From contig NZ_BONQ01000139.1 in assembly GCF_016862795.1 (NCBI RefSeq), forward strand, positions 30,880 through 94,879: DNA of 64,000 bases, given 5' to 3'. The position numbers and the translations under genes are program-made. Of this stretch, positions 49,686 through 58,245 are shown one piece after another; positions within the stretch are counted from its first letter, which is position 1, and each line of letters opens with the position of its first letter. The notes beneath the pieces were generated by a model, which saw only the letters and a list, made by a program, of their open reading frames with translations, was not told the origin of the DNA and did no database searches. This DNA is from Dactylosporangium siamense (GTDB taxonomy: Bacteria; Actinomycetota; Actinomycetes; Mycobacteriales; Micromonosporaceae).

Positions 49686-51365
49686 TCACCGGTCCTCCAC
49701 GGCGGGCCAGTCCCGGCCGGCGGCCAGCTGCGGAAACTTCGCGTCGAACGCCGGCCGTTCGGAGCGGATGCGGGGCATCCGCTCGAAGTTGCGCAGCGGC
49801 GGCGGGCAGCTCGTCGCCCACTCCAGGGCGTTGCCGTGGCCCCACGGGTCGTCGACCCGGGTGACCCGGCCGACCTTGTACGACCGCCACACGTTGTAGA
49901 GGAACGGCAGCGTGGCGGCGCCGAGGACGAACGAGCCGATCGTCGAGACCGTGTTGAGCAGGGTGAACCCGTCACCCGGCAGGTAGTCGGCGTAGCGGCG
50001 CGGCATGCCCTGCGTGCCCAGCCAGTGCTGGACGAGGAAGGTCAGGTGGAAGCCGACGAACGTCAACCAGAAGTGCAACCTGCCGAGCCGCTCGTCGAGC
50101 ATCCGGCCGGTCATCTTCGGGAACCAGAAGTAGACGCCGGAGTAGACCGCGAACACGATCGTGCCGAACAGCACGTAGTGGAAGTGCGCCACCACGAAGT
50201 ACGTGTCGGTGACGTGGAAGTCGATCGGGGGGCTCGCGAGCAGGACGCCGGAGAGCCCGCCGAGCAGGAACGTGACGAGGAACCCGACGGCGAACAGCAT
50301 CGGCGTCTCGAACGTCAGCTGCCCGCGCCACATCGTGCCGGTCCAGTTGAAGAACTTCATCCCGGTCGGGATGGCGATCAGGTAGCTGAGGAAGCTGAAG
50401 AACGGCAGCAGCACCTGGCCCGTGCCGAACATGTGGTGCGCCCACACGCTCATCGACAGCGCGCCGATCGCGATGGTGGCGCCGACCATGCCCTTGTAAC
50501 CGAACACCGGCTTGCGGCTGAACACCGGGATGACCTCGGTGATGATGCCGAAGAACGGCAGCGCCACGATGTAGACCTCGGGGTGGCCGAAGAACCAGAA
50601 CAGATGCTGCCACAGCATCGCGCCGCCGGTCTGCGCGTCATAGACGTGGGCGCCGAGGCGGCGGTCGGCCAGCAGCGTCAGCAGGGCCGCGGCGAGCAGC
50701 GGGAAGACCATGATGACCATGGCGGCGGTGATCAGGATGTTCCACGTGAAGATGGGCATCCGGAACATCGTCATGCCGGGTGCCCGCAGGGTGAGGATCG
50801 TGGTGATCATGTTGACCGCGCCGAGGATCGTGCCGAGGCCGGACAGGACGAGGCCGACGATCCACAGGTCGGCGCCGACCCCGGGGGAGTTCGTGACGCT
50901 GTTGAGCGGGGCGTAGGCGAACCAGCCGAAGTCGGCCGCGCCGTTGGGGGTGATGAACCCGGCGATGACGAGGCTGCCGCCGAAGAGGAAGAGCCAGTAG
51001 GCGAGCGCGTTCAGCCGGGGGAACGCGACGTCCGGCGCGCCGATCTGCAGCGGCACGATGTAGTTGGCGAACGCGAACACCACCGGCGTCGCGAAGAGCA
51101 GCAGCATGACGGTGCCGTGAATGGTGAACAGCTGGTTGTACTGCTCCGGGGAGAGGAACTGCAACCCCGGCCGGGCCAGCTCGGCGCGCATCAGCAGCGC
51201 CATCGCGCCGCCGGCGATGAAGAACGCGAACGACGTGACCAGGTACAGGATGCCGATCTGCTTCGCGTCCGTCGTGCGCATCAGCCGTCCGAGCGCCGAC
51301 CCCTTGATCATCGGTCGGACCTGGCGCCGGCGGTCCACCGCCGGACCCGGCTTCAACGTCGTCAC
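49686..51365 (-). CDS. ctaD: Cytochrome c oxidase subunit I (aa3 type)
   Basis: 559 residues with about 12 transmembrane segments. Heme and copper ligands are evident: IHGTVM (heme a His), [10 protein letters not shown] (CuB His and cross-linked Tyr), WAHHMFGTG (two CuB His) and [10 protein letters not shown] (heme a3 and a His). It reduces O2 in the respiratory chain. No other oxidase or bc1 subunit gene lies nearby, so it may be a second, isolated copy. The ATG start fits the family N-terminus. Confidence 0.96.
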   Translation of the reverse strand: MTTLKPGPAVDRRRQVRPMIKGSALGRLMRTTDAKQIGILYLVTSFAFFIAGGAMALLMRAELARPGLQFLSPEQYNQLFTIHGTVMLLLFATPVVFAFANYIVPLQIGAPDVAFPRLNALAYWLFLFGGSLVIAGFITPNGAADFGWFAYAPLNSVTNSPGVGADLWIVGLVLSGLGTILGAVNMITTILTLRAPGMTMFRMPIFTWNILITAAMVIMVFPLLAAALLTLLADRRLGAHVYDAQTGGAMLWQHLFWFFGHPEVYIVALPFFGIITEVIPVFSRKPVFGYKGMVGATIAIGALSMSVWAHHMFGTGQVLLPFFSFLSYLIAIPTGMKFFNWTGTMWRGQLTFETPMLFAVGFLVTFLLGGLSGVLLASPPIDFHVTDTYFVVAHFHYVLFGTIVFAVYSGVYFWFPKMTGRMLDERLGRLHFWLTFVGFHLTFLVQHWLGTQGMPRRYADYLPGDGFTLLNTVSTIGSFVLGAATLPFLYNVWRSYKVGRVTRVDDPWGHGNALEWATSCPPPLRNFERMPRIRSERPAFDAKFPQLAAGRDWPAVEDR

Positions 51366-51640
51366 GGCAACCCCCGCAGCGCATCACGATCCCTGGCGCC
51401 GCTCGCTACCCGATCGCCCGCTGCCGAAACGGCCGGTGGCCCGGGCGGGTGGGTCAGCACCGCGGACGGCGGCGGCACCTCGGGTGCGACATGCCCTCGA
51501 CCTGGACAACCCCCGGGCCGTCCATCTCTGCGAGAACCTCGGCCGGCTCCCGTCCGGTGCGCCCGCGCAGCGGCCGCCTCCAACAGCGCCACCGCCGCGA
51601 CCCGCGCCCGTCCGGGCAGTGGCGGACGCCGCCTACGATC

Positions 51641-52600
51641 GTGCGCGTGCGCCGCCTGCTTGCACTGCGACCGGGGCAGAGCCTCGCCTACATCGTCGGC
51701 ACGGCGACGGTCGGCATGTTCACCGCGTTCGGCATGTTCGTCGTGGTGTGGTGCCCGCCGCTGCTGGTGGTCGTCGGGCTCTGGATCGGGAGGTTCGAGC
51801 GGCGCCGGGTGCTGGCGTTGACGTCGGACACGAGCGTCGAGCCGCACGCCGAGGCCCGCTCGGGCTGGCTCGGCTGGGTGTGGCTGCGGCTACGGGAGGC
51901 GGTGACGTGGCGCGAGGTCGCCTACACCCTCTGCCTGGTGGCGGTCCTGTTCCCGATCGACGCCGTCATCATGTCGGCTTTCATCGTGTGCGGCGTGCTG
52001 GTGCTCGCCCCGCTGCTCTTCTTCACCATGCCCGACGGCGAGTTCTCGATGCACCTCGGCGCCTGGACGGCCGACACCGCCTGGGAGTCGTTCGTCGTGG
52101 CCCTGGCGGCAATACTGGTGATCGTGGCCGGCGGCCACGGCCTGCGGTTCGTCGCCGCGGGGCAGGCGGCATTCGCCCGCTGGCTGCTCCTGCCGACATC
52201 GCGCGAGTCGCGACGCCTGCTGGCCCACCGGGCCCTCGACGGGGTGCGCGACCTCGCGGCGGCGTGCAAGGTGCCGGTCGAGGTCGAGCTGACGCTGCCG
52301 GGCCGCCCGTCCTGGGAGGTCGAGTCGGTCGTGCAGGGCGTGGTCTCCGAGGCCCTGACCAACGTGGTGCGACACGCCGCCGCGACGCGGGTCCAGATCA
52401 CCGGGGGCATCGACGGTGACCTGCTGTGGTTGACGATCACGGATGACGGGCGGGGCGGTGCCGACCCGGCGGCGGGCACGAGACTGCGGGCGCTGGCGGA
52501 CCGGCTCGCGGGCTTGGACGGCACCCTGGAGGTGTCCAGCCCGCCCGGCGGCCCGACCGTGGTGCGGGTCGGTGTCCCCGCCCATGCGGAGCGGCGCTGA
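51641..52600 (+). CDS. Sensor-kinase remnant: membrane domain + HATPase_c, dimerization/His domain missing
   Basis: About 319 residues from GTG 51641. Membrane segments at about 15-45 and 85-165, in the style of actinobacterial DUF-sensor kinases, run directly from ARWLL into RALDGVRDLAAAC, skipping the ~100 residues that hold the H-box (RxxHD) of NarL-type kinases. The ATPase part is intact: VSEALTNVVRHA (N box), ITDDGRGG (G1) and LDGTLEVSSPPGGPT (G2). No response regulator is adjacent. It looks like an in-frame deletion product that cannot autophosphorylate in the usual way. Confidence 0.75.
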   Translation: MRVRRLLALRPGQSLAYIVGTATVGMFTAFGMFVVVWCPPLLVVVGLWIGRFERRRVLALTSDTSVEPHAEARSGWLGWVWLRLREAVTWREVAYTLCLVAVLFPIDAVIMSAFIVCGVLVLAPLLFFTMPDGEFSMHLGAWTADTAWESFVVALAAILVIVAGGHGLRFVAAGQAAFARWLLLPTSRESRRLLAHRALDGVRDLAAACKVPVEVELTLPGRPSWEVESVVQGVVSEALTNVVRHAAATRVQITGGIDGDLLWLTITDDGRGGADPAAGTRLRALADRLAGLDGTLEVSSPPGGPTVVRVGVPAHAERR

Positions 52601-52745
52601 CGAGGGAGACCTCGCGGCGCCGCGCCTCGAGATCTCCAAGCGTCGGGACGCGGTCAACCCGCTGGCCAGCACCTGCCGGCTGCCACCGTTGACCGCGCCG
52701 GTGCAGGGTCCCGACGACGGGGCGGCGCGGAGCGCGTTGCGCTGA
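52593..52745 (+). pseudogene. Fragment of a lipoprotein gene, paralogous to 62955-63498
   Basis: Translated in frame it gives DEGDLAAPRLEISKRR followed by STCRLPPLTAPVQGPDDG, then ends. The same segment occurs in the leftward gene at 62955-63498 (nucleotides ~63145-63270, opposite strand). The DNA is close to identical, including over 50 consecutive matching bases. No N-terminus, lipobox or C-terminus remains, and it overlaps the kinase-remnant stop. A dispersed repeat or gene remnant. Confidence 0.7.
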
Positions 52746-52825
52746 CGGGCCGGACGAGCACGGAAAGCCGCCCGGCCGGGCGAGGGGTCGCGGCACCGCC
52801 GCTGGTGGCCGTATGGTGCTGCGCG

Positions 52826-53041
52826 ATGCGAAAAGCACTGACAGTGGCGGGCGCCGTGCTGTTCATCGGCGCCCTGGCGTGGCTCTACCACAGCACCGGA
52901 AGGTCGGCGTTCCTCGCGCTGGCCGGGGCGACGACAGGTGTGCTCCTCAGGATTCTCTGGTTGGAGCCCCGGCGCGCCCGCGACGTCCCAGCGGACCAGC
53001 CGTCCCCCGACAAGCAGGGAGACCCACCCGGCGCACCGTGA
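52826..53041 (+). CDS. Small single-pass or double-pass membrane protein
   Basis: 71 residues: MRKALTVAGAVLFIGALAWLY is one hydrophobic segment, FLALAGATTGVLLRIL a second, and a charged Pro-rich tail (DVPADQPSPDKQGDPPG) follows. No family recognised. It is followed by a strong terminator. Confidence 0.55.
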   Translation: MRKALTVAGAVLFIGALAWLYHSTGRSAFLALAGATTGVLLRILWLEPRRARDVPADQPSPDKQGDPPGAP

Positions 53042-53049
53042 CGGCCCGG

Positions 53050-53090
53050 CGGCGCACGGCCGGCGGAGTGGCGCCGCCGGCCGTGCGCCG
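53050..53090. terminator. Very strong bidirectional terminator
   Basis: A perfect 17-bp stem with a 7-nt loop (AGTGGCG), 9 nt after the small membrane-protein stop and 6 nt from the convergent chitosanase stop. Confidence 0.9.
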
Positions 53091-53096
53091 GGTCGG

Positions 53097-54173
53097 TCAG
53101 TAGGTCCAGAGCTGGTTCGCGGCGCCGGAGCAGGTCCAGATCTGCAGGCGGGTGCCGTTGGCGGAGCTGGGGCCGGCGGCGTCGAGGCACTTGCCGGAGC
53201 CGGCGTTGACGAGGGTGGAGCCGGTGCGGGTCCAGCGTTGCGCGGCGGTGCCGTTGCAGTCGTAGAGCTGGACCTTGGTGCCGTTGGCGGTGCCGGCGCC
53301 GGTCACGTCCATGCACTTGCCGAGCGCGCGCAGGGTGCCGTCGGTGGCGCGGGTCCAGTTCTGGGCGTTCGTGCCGTTGCAGTCGTACAGCTGGACCGCG
53401 GCACCGTTGGCGCTGCTGGCCGCTGCCACGTCGACGCACTTGCCGCCGTAGCCGTGGATCGGGCCGGTGCTGCCGGCGGGCGGGGTCGTGGTGGGAGGAG
53501 CGGAGCCGACCCAGGACGACGCCGCGGCGGCACCGACGTTGTCGATGGTGGTGTTGTTCTCCACCGGGCTGGGCACGCTGCTCGGGAAGACGATGAAGGT
53601 GACCGGGCCGGCGGTGCCGCCGCTGGCCGGGTTGGGGTCGATGCCGAGCGCGACCGCCAGGGCGTAGGAGCCCTCGCCGATGATGTTGCTGGGGCCCTCG
53701 TCGGCGAAGACGGCGTAGGCGACCTTGCCGTTGTAGACGACGGCGGCGACGCTGCCGGCCCGGATGCCGTTGGCCGAGTAGGTGAACCGGCTGCTGGGCA
53801 GCGGCACGACGTAGTAGCGGGTCACGTCGGAGGTGAAGTACGCGCCGGTGGACGTGGTGAACGACGTCTGCGCCTGATACCAGGGGTCGGTGGAGGCGTT
53901 GCAGCGCGAGGTGGAGATGCCGTCGCAGTCGATGTCCATGTCGGCGGTCCAGAAGTACGCGCTGCCGTTCTTGCAGATCGCGACGGTCTCGGCGCCGCCG
54001 TCGTCGGTGGCGTAGCGGCCGTTGGAGACCTGGGTGCAGGTCTGGGTCTTGGCGAGCAGCTGGCTCGCGGTGGGTCCGGCGGCGAGCGCCGGGGTGGCGG
54101 TGGTCAGCGCGTACGCGGCGGTCGCGACCAGGGACACGGCAACCGACGCGAGGGCCATGAGGGGTCTGCGCAT
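53097..54173 (-). CDS. Secreted GH75 chitosanase with ricin B lectin domain
   Basis: 358 residues. The signal peptide is LMALASVAVSLVATAAYA, with A-x-A after it. Residues about 40-225 match GH75 endo-chitosanase: ADMDIDCDGI, and VFADEGPSNIIGEGSYALA, which holds the catalytic Asp and Glu. After a Pro/Thr linker (PPTTTPPAGSTGP) a beta-trefoil with three repeats (GKCVDVAAA, GKCMDVTGAG, GKCLDAAGP) ends in NQLWTY. It cleaves chitosan outside the cell. The ATG at 54173 has GGAG 5 nt upstream; a TTG at 54188 is the alternative. Confidence 0.92.
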   Translation of the reverse strand: MRRPLMALASVAVSLVATAAYALTTATPALAAGPTASQLLAKTQTCTQVSNGRYATDDGGAETVAICKNGSAYFWTADMDIDCDGISTSRCNASTDPWYQAQTSFTTSTGAYFTSDVTRYYVVPLPSSRFTYSANGIRAGSVAAVVYNGKVAYAVFADEGPSNIIGEGSYALAVALGIDPNPASGGTAGPVTFIVFPSSVPSPVENNTTIDNVGAAAASSWVGSAPPTTTPPAGSTGPIHGYGGKCVDVAAASSANGAAVQLYDCNGTNAQNWTRATDGTLRALGKCMDVTGAGTANGTKVQLYDCNGTAAQRWTRTGSTLVNAGSGKCLDAAGPSSANGTRLQIWTCSGAANQLWTY

Positions 54174-54208
54174 GGGGGCTCCAGACAAGGTGGGCGGGTA
54201 CCGGATAG

Positions 54209-54235
54209 GTAACCTTACTAACAGATGTCTGTCAA
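54209..54235 (-). promoter_or_regulatory. Chitosanase promoter with a palindromic element
   Basis: On the leftward strand TTGACA (54235-54230) is a perfect -35; TTACCT 17 nt later is a possible -10. The -35 overlaps ACAGATGTCTGT (54221-54232), whose 5-bp arms ACAGA/TCTGT are perfectly palindromic, and GTAACCTTAC (54209-54218) is nearly so. A repressor of chitosan-use genes may bind here. Confidence 0.55.
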
Positions 54236-54276
54236 TGCCGATCGGCGGTCTTGTCAGCGGAAAACCGTGATGCTAG

Positions 54277-54296
54277 GTTTCGAATCAGTTCGACAG
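54277..54296. promoter_or_regulatory. LacI-family operator upstream of the repressor gene
   Basis: GTTTCGAATCAGTTCGACAG shares the core TCGAATCAGTTCGAC with the site at 55340-55359. It lies 36 bp before the LacI-family gene and fits autoregulation. Confidence 0.78.
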
Positions 54297-54332
54297 CACG
54301 ACGACGCGCGGGCGTAGGAGAGGATGTGGGGC

Positions 54333-55310
54333 ATGGCCGTGACCATCGCCGACGTCGCCAAGCACGCGGGGGTCTCCCGCAGCACGGTCTCCTACGTGCT
54401 CAGCGGCAACCGCTCGATCTCCGCCGAGACCATCGCCAGGGTCGAGGCGAGCATCGAGGCGCTGGAGTTTCGCCCGCACGCCGGCGCGCGGTCCATCCGC
54501 ACCGGCCGGACCGGGGTCATCGCCATGGCCCTGCCGCTCGTGCACGGCCCGCACAACCAGGTCCAGATGCCCTACGTCTGGGCCGCCCTCACCGCCGCCC
54601 AGGAGGCCGGCCTCAAGCTGCTCATGCTGACCGACGACGACGGGGCCACCGCCATCCGCGACGCGGTCGGCTCGGCGATGGTCGACGGCGTGATGGTGAT
54701 GGAGGTGCAGCACAAGGACCCGCGCCCGAAGCTGCTGCGCTCGCTGAAGTGCCCGGCGGTCCTGGTCGGCACCCCGGCCAACCCGCACGGCCTGCCCTAC
54801 GTCGACTTCGACTTCGTCGCCTCCGGCCGGACCTGCGCCGAGCACCTCCTCGAGCGCGGGCACACGCACGTCGGCTTCCTCGGTCAGCCGCCGGAGACCT
54901 ACCGGCGCGGCCTGGCCTATGCCGAGCACGCCCGCGACGGCGCCCTGGCCGCCCTGGCCGAGGAGGGCGCGACCGGCACCTGGACCGCCTGCGAGCCCTC
55001 CAGCGGCGGGGTCGTCGACGCGCTGACCGACCTGGTGACCCGCGATCCGGAGCTCACCGGGCTGATCGTCTACAACGAGCGGGCGCTGCCGCTGGTCGTC
55101 GACCGCCTCGCCGGCCTCGGCCGGGCCGACGTCGACGTCGTCGCCATCTGCCCCGACGACGCCGCGGACCGGCTGGCCCGCCCGGTGACGTCGGTGTCCC
55201 TGCCGGTGGAGGAGCTGGCCCGCACCGCGGTGCAGCGGCTCGCCGGCGTGATCAACGGCGTGGCGCAGCCGTCGGTCACCATGCTCGCCCCCATCCTCAA
55301 GGTTCGCTGA
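54333..55310 (+). CDS. LacI-family transcriptional repressor
   Basis: 325 residues. The N-terminal LacI HTH is TIADVAKHAGVSRSTVSYVLSG with hinge helix, followed by a periplasmic-binding-protein-like effector domain (SGRTCAEHLLERGHTHVGFLG, ending SVSLPVEELARTAVQRL). AGGAGAGG is 8-9 nt before the ATG at 54333; the upstream ATG at 54324 is too close to it. It probably senses a sugar imported by the next genes and binds the two TCGAATCAGTTCGA sites flanking it. Confidence 0.92.
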   Translation: MAVTIADVAKHAGVSRSTVSYVLSGNRSISAETIARVEASIEALEFRPHAGARSIRTGRTGVIAMALPLVHGPHNQVQMPYVWAALTAAQEAGLKLLMLTDDDGATAIRDAVGSAMVDGVMVMEVQHKDPRPKLLRSLKCPAVLVGTPANPHGLPYVDFDFVASGRTCAEHLLERGHTHVGFLGQPPETYRRGLAYAEHARDGALAALAEEGATGTWTACEPSSGGVVDALTDLVTRDPELTGLIVYNERALPLVVDRLAGLGRADVDVVAICPDDAADRLARPVTSVSLPVEELARTAVQRLAGVINGVAQPSVTMLAPILKVR

Positions 55311-55339
55311 ACCACACCCCACACCTGAACCCACGCGCA

Positions 55340-55359
55340 TTGTCGAATCAGTTCGACAA
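55340..55359. promoter_or_regulatory. LacI-family operator before the sugar importer
   Basis: TTGTCGAA-TCAG-TTCGACAA has perfect 8-bp palindromic arms. It is centred 31 bp before the substrate-binding-protein start and shares its core with the site at 54277-54296. It should control the importer/glycosidase operon. Confidence 0.85.
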
Positions 55360-55380
55360 TATTGAGAAAGGCACCCCCAC

Positions 55381-56586
55381 ATGAAGCGACTCACCGCGGC
55401 CGCCGCCGCGTTCGCCGCACTCGCCGTGTTGTCCGCCTGCGGCGACGGCGCCGGCACGGCCAAGGACGACACCGGCACCCTCACCGAGATCGACTACTAC
55501 GAGGCCGCACCGCAGAACACCCAGCTGCCGAAACTCCTCGACGCCTGCGGCACCGAGGTCGGCGTCAAGATCGAGCACCAGCAGGTGCCCCGCGCCCAGT
55601 TCATGCCCAAACTGCTGCAGCAGGCCTCCGCCCGGACCCTGCCGGACCTGGCCCTGGTCGACAACCCCGACCTGCCGCAGCTCGCCGCCAGCGGCGGCCT
55701 GGTGCCGCTCAAGGAGCTGAGCACCGAGGGCCTCTACCCGTCGATCGTCACCGCCGGCCAGTACAAGGGCGACACCTACGGCATCGCCGCCGGCGTCAAC
55801 GGCCTCGCGCTCTACTACAACCAGGACCTGTTCAGCGCCGCCGGGCTCCAGCCGCCGAAGACGTGGGACGAGCTGACCGCCGCCGCGAAGGCGCTCACCA
55901 AGGGCACCCGCTACGGCATCGCGTTCTCCGCCGTCGGCACCGAGGAGGGCAGCTTCCAGTTCGAGCCGTTCTTCTGGACCGCGGGCGCCAACCTCAAGCA
56001 ACTCGACTCACCCGAGGCGATCAAGGCCCTGACCCTCTGGAAGGACCTGGTGGACGGCAAGGCCGCGTCCAGGTCGGTCGTCACGTGGACCCAGGCCGAC
56101 GTCAACGACCAGTTCATGGCCGGCAACGCGGCGATGATGGTCAACGGCCCGTGGCAGCTGCCGACGCTGAACGCCAAGCAGGGCCTCAAGTTCGGCATCG
56201 TGCCGATCCCGATCCCGGCACCGACGGCGAAGCCGGTCACCCCGCTCGGCGGCGAGATGTGGACCGTCGGGCGCAGCAACCCGGAGCGGGAACGCAAGGC
56301 TCTGGCGGTCCTCAAGTGCCTGCTGGGCAAGGACAAGAGCCTCGAGTGGTCCACGGCCGCCGGATACATCCCCAGCAACCAGGCCGCGGCCGCCGCGCTC
56401 GCGCAGAGCAACCCGCAGCTCGCCGCGTTCGTCGAGGAGGTCGCCACCGCGCAGGCCCGCACCGCCGACCTCGGCACCGACTACCCGAAGACCAGCGAGG
56501 CGTTGTTCAACGCGATCCAGTCGTGCCTGGCCGGCGGCAAGTCACCGCAGGAGGCGCTCAAGGCGGCCCAGGCCTCCGTGAAATGA
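55381..56586 (+). CDS. ABC sugar importer, lipoprotein substrate-binding protein
   Basis: 401 residues. Signal plus lipobox LSAC (Cys20). Family 1 sugar-binding-protein features: PDLALVDNPDLPQLA, NGLALYYNQDLF, KTWDELTAAAK, and AAMMVNGPWQLP. GAAAGG lies near the ATG. It captures a mono- or oligosaccharide outside the membrane and delivers it to the two permeases that follow; no ATPase gene is present, so a shared MsiK-like ATPase is expected. Confidence 0.93.
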   Translation: MKRLTAAAAAFAALAVLSACGDGAGTAKDDTGTLTEIDYYEAAPQNTQLPKLLDACGTEVGVKIEHQQVPRAQFMPKLLQQASARTLPDLALVDNPDLPQLAASGGLVPLKELSTEGLYPSIVTAGQYKGDTYGIAAGVNGLALYYNQDLFSAAGLQPPKTWDELTAAAKALTKGTRYGIAFSAVGTEEGSFQFEPFFWTAGANLKQLDSPEAIKALTLWKDLVDGKAASRSVVTWTQADVNDQFMAGNAAMMVNGPWQLPTLNAKQGLKFGIVPIPIPAPTAKPVTPLGGEMWTVGRSNPERERKALAVLKCLLGKDKSLEWSTAAGYIPSNQAAAAALAQSNPQLAAFVEEVATAQARTADLGTDYPKTSEALFNAIQSCLAGGKSPQEALKAAQASVK

Positions 56587-57443
56587 GAAAGCTGGCCTTC
56601 GTCGCCCCGGCCTGGCTCTACGTCGCCGTGTTCTACCTGTACCCACTCGCCACCAACGTGCGGATGGGCTTCCAGGACTTCACGGTCACGTCGTTCTACA
56701 CGGGCGTCGCGCCGTTCGTCGGGTTGCGCAACTACCGCGAGGTGTTCCGCGACCCGGCGTTCGCCGGCACCGTCACCAACACCGTGCTGTTCACCGCCGG
56801 GTCGCTGCTGCTGCAGTTCGGCATCGGCCTCGCCCTCGCCGTGTTCTTCAAGCGGAACTTCCCACTCGGCGGGGCGCTGCGCTCGCTGCTGCTGGTGCCG
56901 TGGCTGCTGCCGCTCGTGGTGTCCGGCACCGCCTGGCGCTGGATCCTCGAAACCGACTCCGGGGTCCTCAACCGGACGCTGCTCAACCTGCACCTGGTGT
57001 CGGAGCCGGTGCCGTGGCTGGCCAGCACCGACCTGTCGCTGACCGCGGTGACACTGGTCAACGTCTGGGTCGGCATCCCGTTCAACATGGTGATCCTCTA
57101 CGGCGGCCTGCAGGCCATCCCGGCCGAGCTCTACGAGGCGGCGCAGCTGGACGGCGCCGGCGCGTGGCAACGGTTCCGCCGGGTCACGCTGCCGCTGCTG
57201 CGCCCGGTCACCACCGTCGTGCTCACCCTCGGGCTCATCTACACGCTGAAGGTCTTCGACGTCATCATGGTGCTCACCCAGGGCGGCCCGGCCGACTCGT
57301 CACAGACGCTCACCACGTTCTCCTACGACCTGTCCTTCCAGCAGCTGGCGTTCGGTCACGGCGCCGCCGTCGGCAACCTGCTCGTCCTCGTCGCAGTCGT
57401 CTTCGCGATCGGCTACCTGCGCGCGGAACGGCGAACGCCATGA
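56583..57443 (+). CDS. ABC sugar importer, permease 1 (MalF type)
   Basis: 286 residues with six hydrophobic segments. The EAA loop is ELYEAAQLDGAGAWQRFRRVTLPLLRP near 180-205, the ATPase contact. ATGA overlaps on both sides couple it to the binding protein and the second permease. Confidence 0.93.
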   Translation: MRKLAFVAPAWLYVAVFYLYPLATNVRMGFQDFTVTSFYTGVAPFVGLRNYREVFRDPAFAGTVTNTVLFTAGSLLLQFGIGLALAVFFKRNFPLGGALRSLLLVPWLLPLVVSGTAWRWILETDSGVLNRTLLNLHLVSEPVPWLASTDLSLTAVTLVNVWVGIPFNMVILYGGLQAIPAELYEAAQLDGAGAWQRFRRVTLPLLRPVTTVVLTLGLIYTLKVFDVIMVLTQGGPADSSQTLTTFSYDLSFQQLAFGHGAAVGNLLVLVAVVFAIGYLRAERRTP

Positions 57444-58237
57444 AGACGGCGCTCGGTGTCTCGATCCTGGCGGTCATGCTGTTCCCCCTGTACTGGATGC
57501 TCAACGCGTCCCTGCTGCCGTCGACCGAGCTGATCCAACCGGAACCCACCTGGCTGCCGATCCACGGCACCCTCGACGGCTACCGCAACGCCCTGCAGAG
57601 CCAGGGTGGGCACCTGCTCACCAGCCTGTACGTCGCGCTCGGCACGGTCGCGGTCACCCTGGCCGTCGCCGTGCCGGCCGCGTACGGGCTCGCCCAGCTC
57701 GGCGCGCCGCTCGGCCGGACGCTGCTGTTCGCGCTGCTGGTGGCGCAGATGATCCCCGGCATCGTGATGGCCAACGCGTTCTACGTCGCGGCGAACGAGC
57801 TGTACCTCATCAACACCCCGATAGCCCTGATCCTGGCCGACTCGACGCTGTGCGTGCCGTTCGCCGTGCTGATCCTGCACGCGTTCATGCGCGGCATCCC
57901 GGCCGAGATCCGCGAGGCCGCCGCCCTGGACGGCGCGTCCAGCCTGCGGGCGCTGCGCTCGGTGATCCTGCCGGTCAGCCGCAACGCCGTCATCACCGCG
58001 AGCCTGTTCTCGTTCCTGTTCGCCTGGGCGGACTTCCTCTACGCCGTCACCCTCACCACCCGCGACGAGGCCGCCCCGATCACGGTCGGCATCTACCGCT
58101 TCATCGGCGCGCACATCAGTGACTGGAACAGCGTCATGGCCACCGGGGTCATCGCCTCGCTGCCGGTCGCCGTGCTGCTCGTCGTGGCGCAGCGGTACGT
58201 CGCAGCCGGCATCACCAGCGGCAGCGTCAAAGACTAG
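57440..58237 (+). CDS. ABC sugar importer, permease 2 (MalG type)
   Basis: 265 residues with six hydrophobic segments. The EAA motif is EIREAAALDGASSLRALRSVILPVSRN near 155-180. The gene follows permease 1 by ATGA overlap and lies 8 bp before the GH31 gene. Confidence 0.93.
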   Translation: MKTALGVSILAVMLFPLYWMLNASLLPSTELIQPEPTWLPIHGTLDGYRNALQSQGGHLLTSLYVALGTVAVTLAVAVPAAYGLAQLGAPLGRTLLFALLVAQMIPGIVMANAFYVAANELYLINTPIALILADSTLCVPFAVLILHAFMRGIPAEIREAAALDGASSLRALRSVILPVSRNAVITASLFSFLFAWADFLYAVTLTTRDEAAPITVGIYRFIGAHISDWNSVMATGVIASLPVAVLLVVAQRYVAAGITSGSVKD

Positions 58238-58245
58238 GAGCATTC

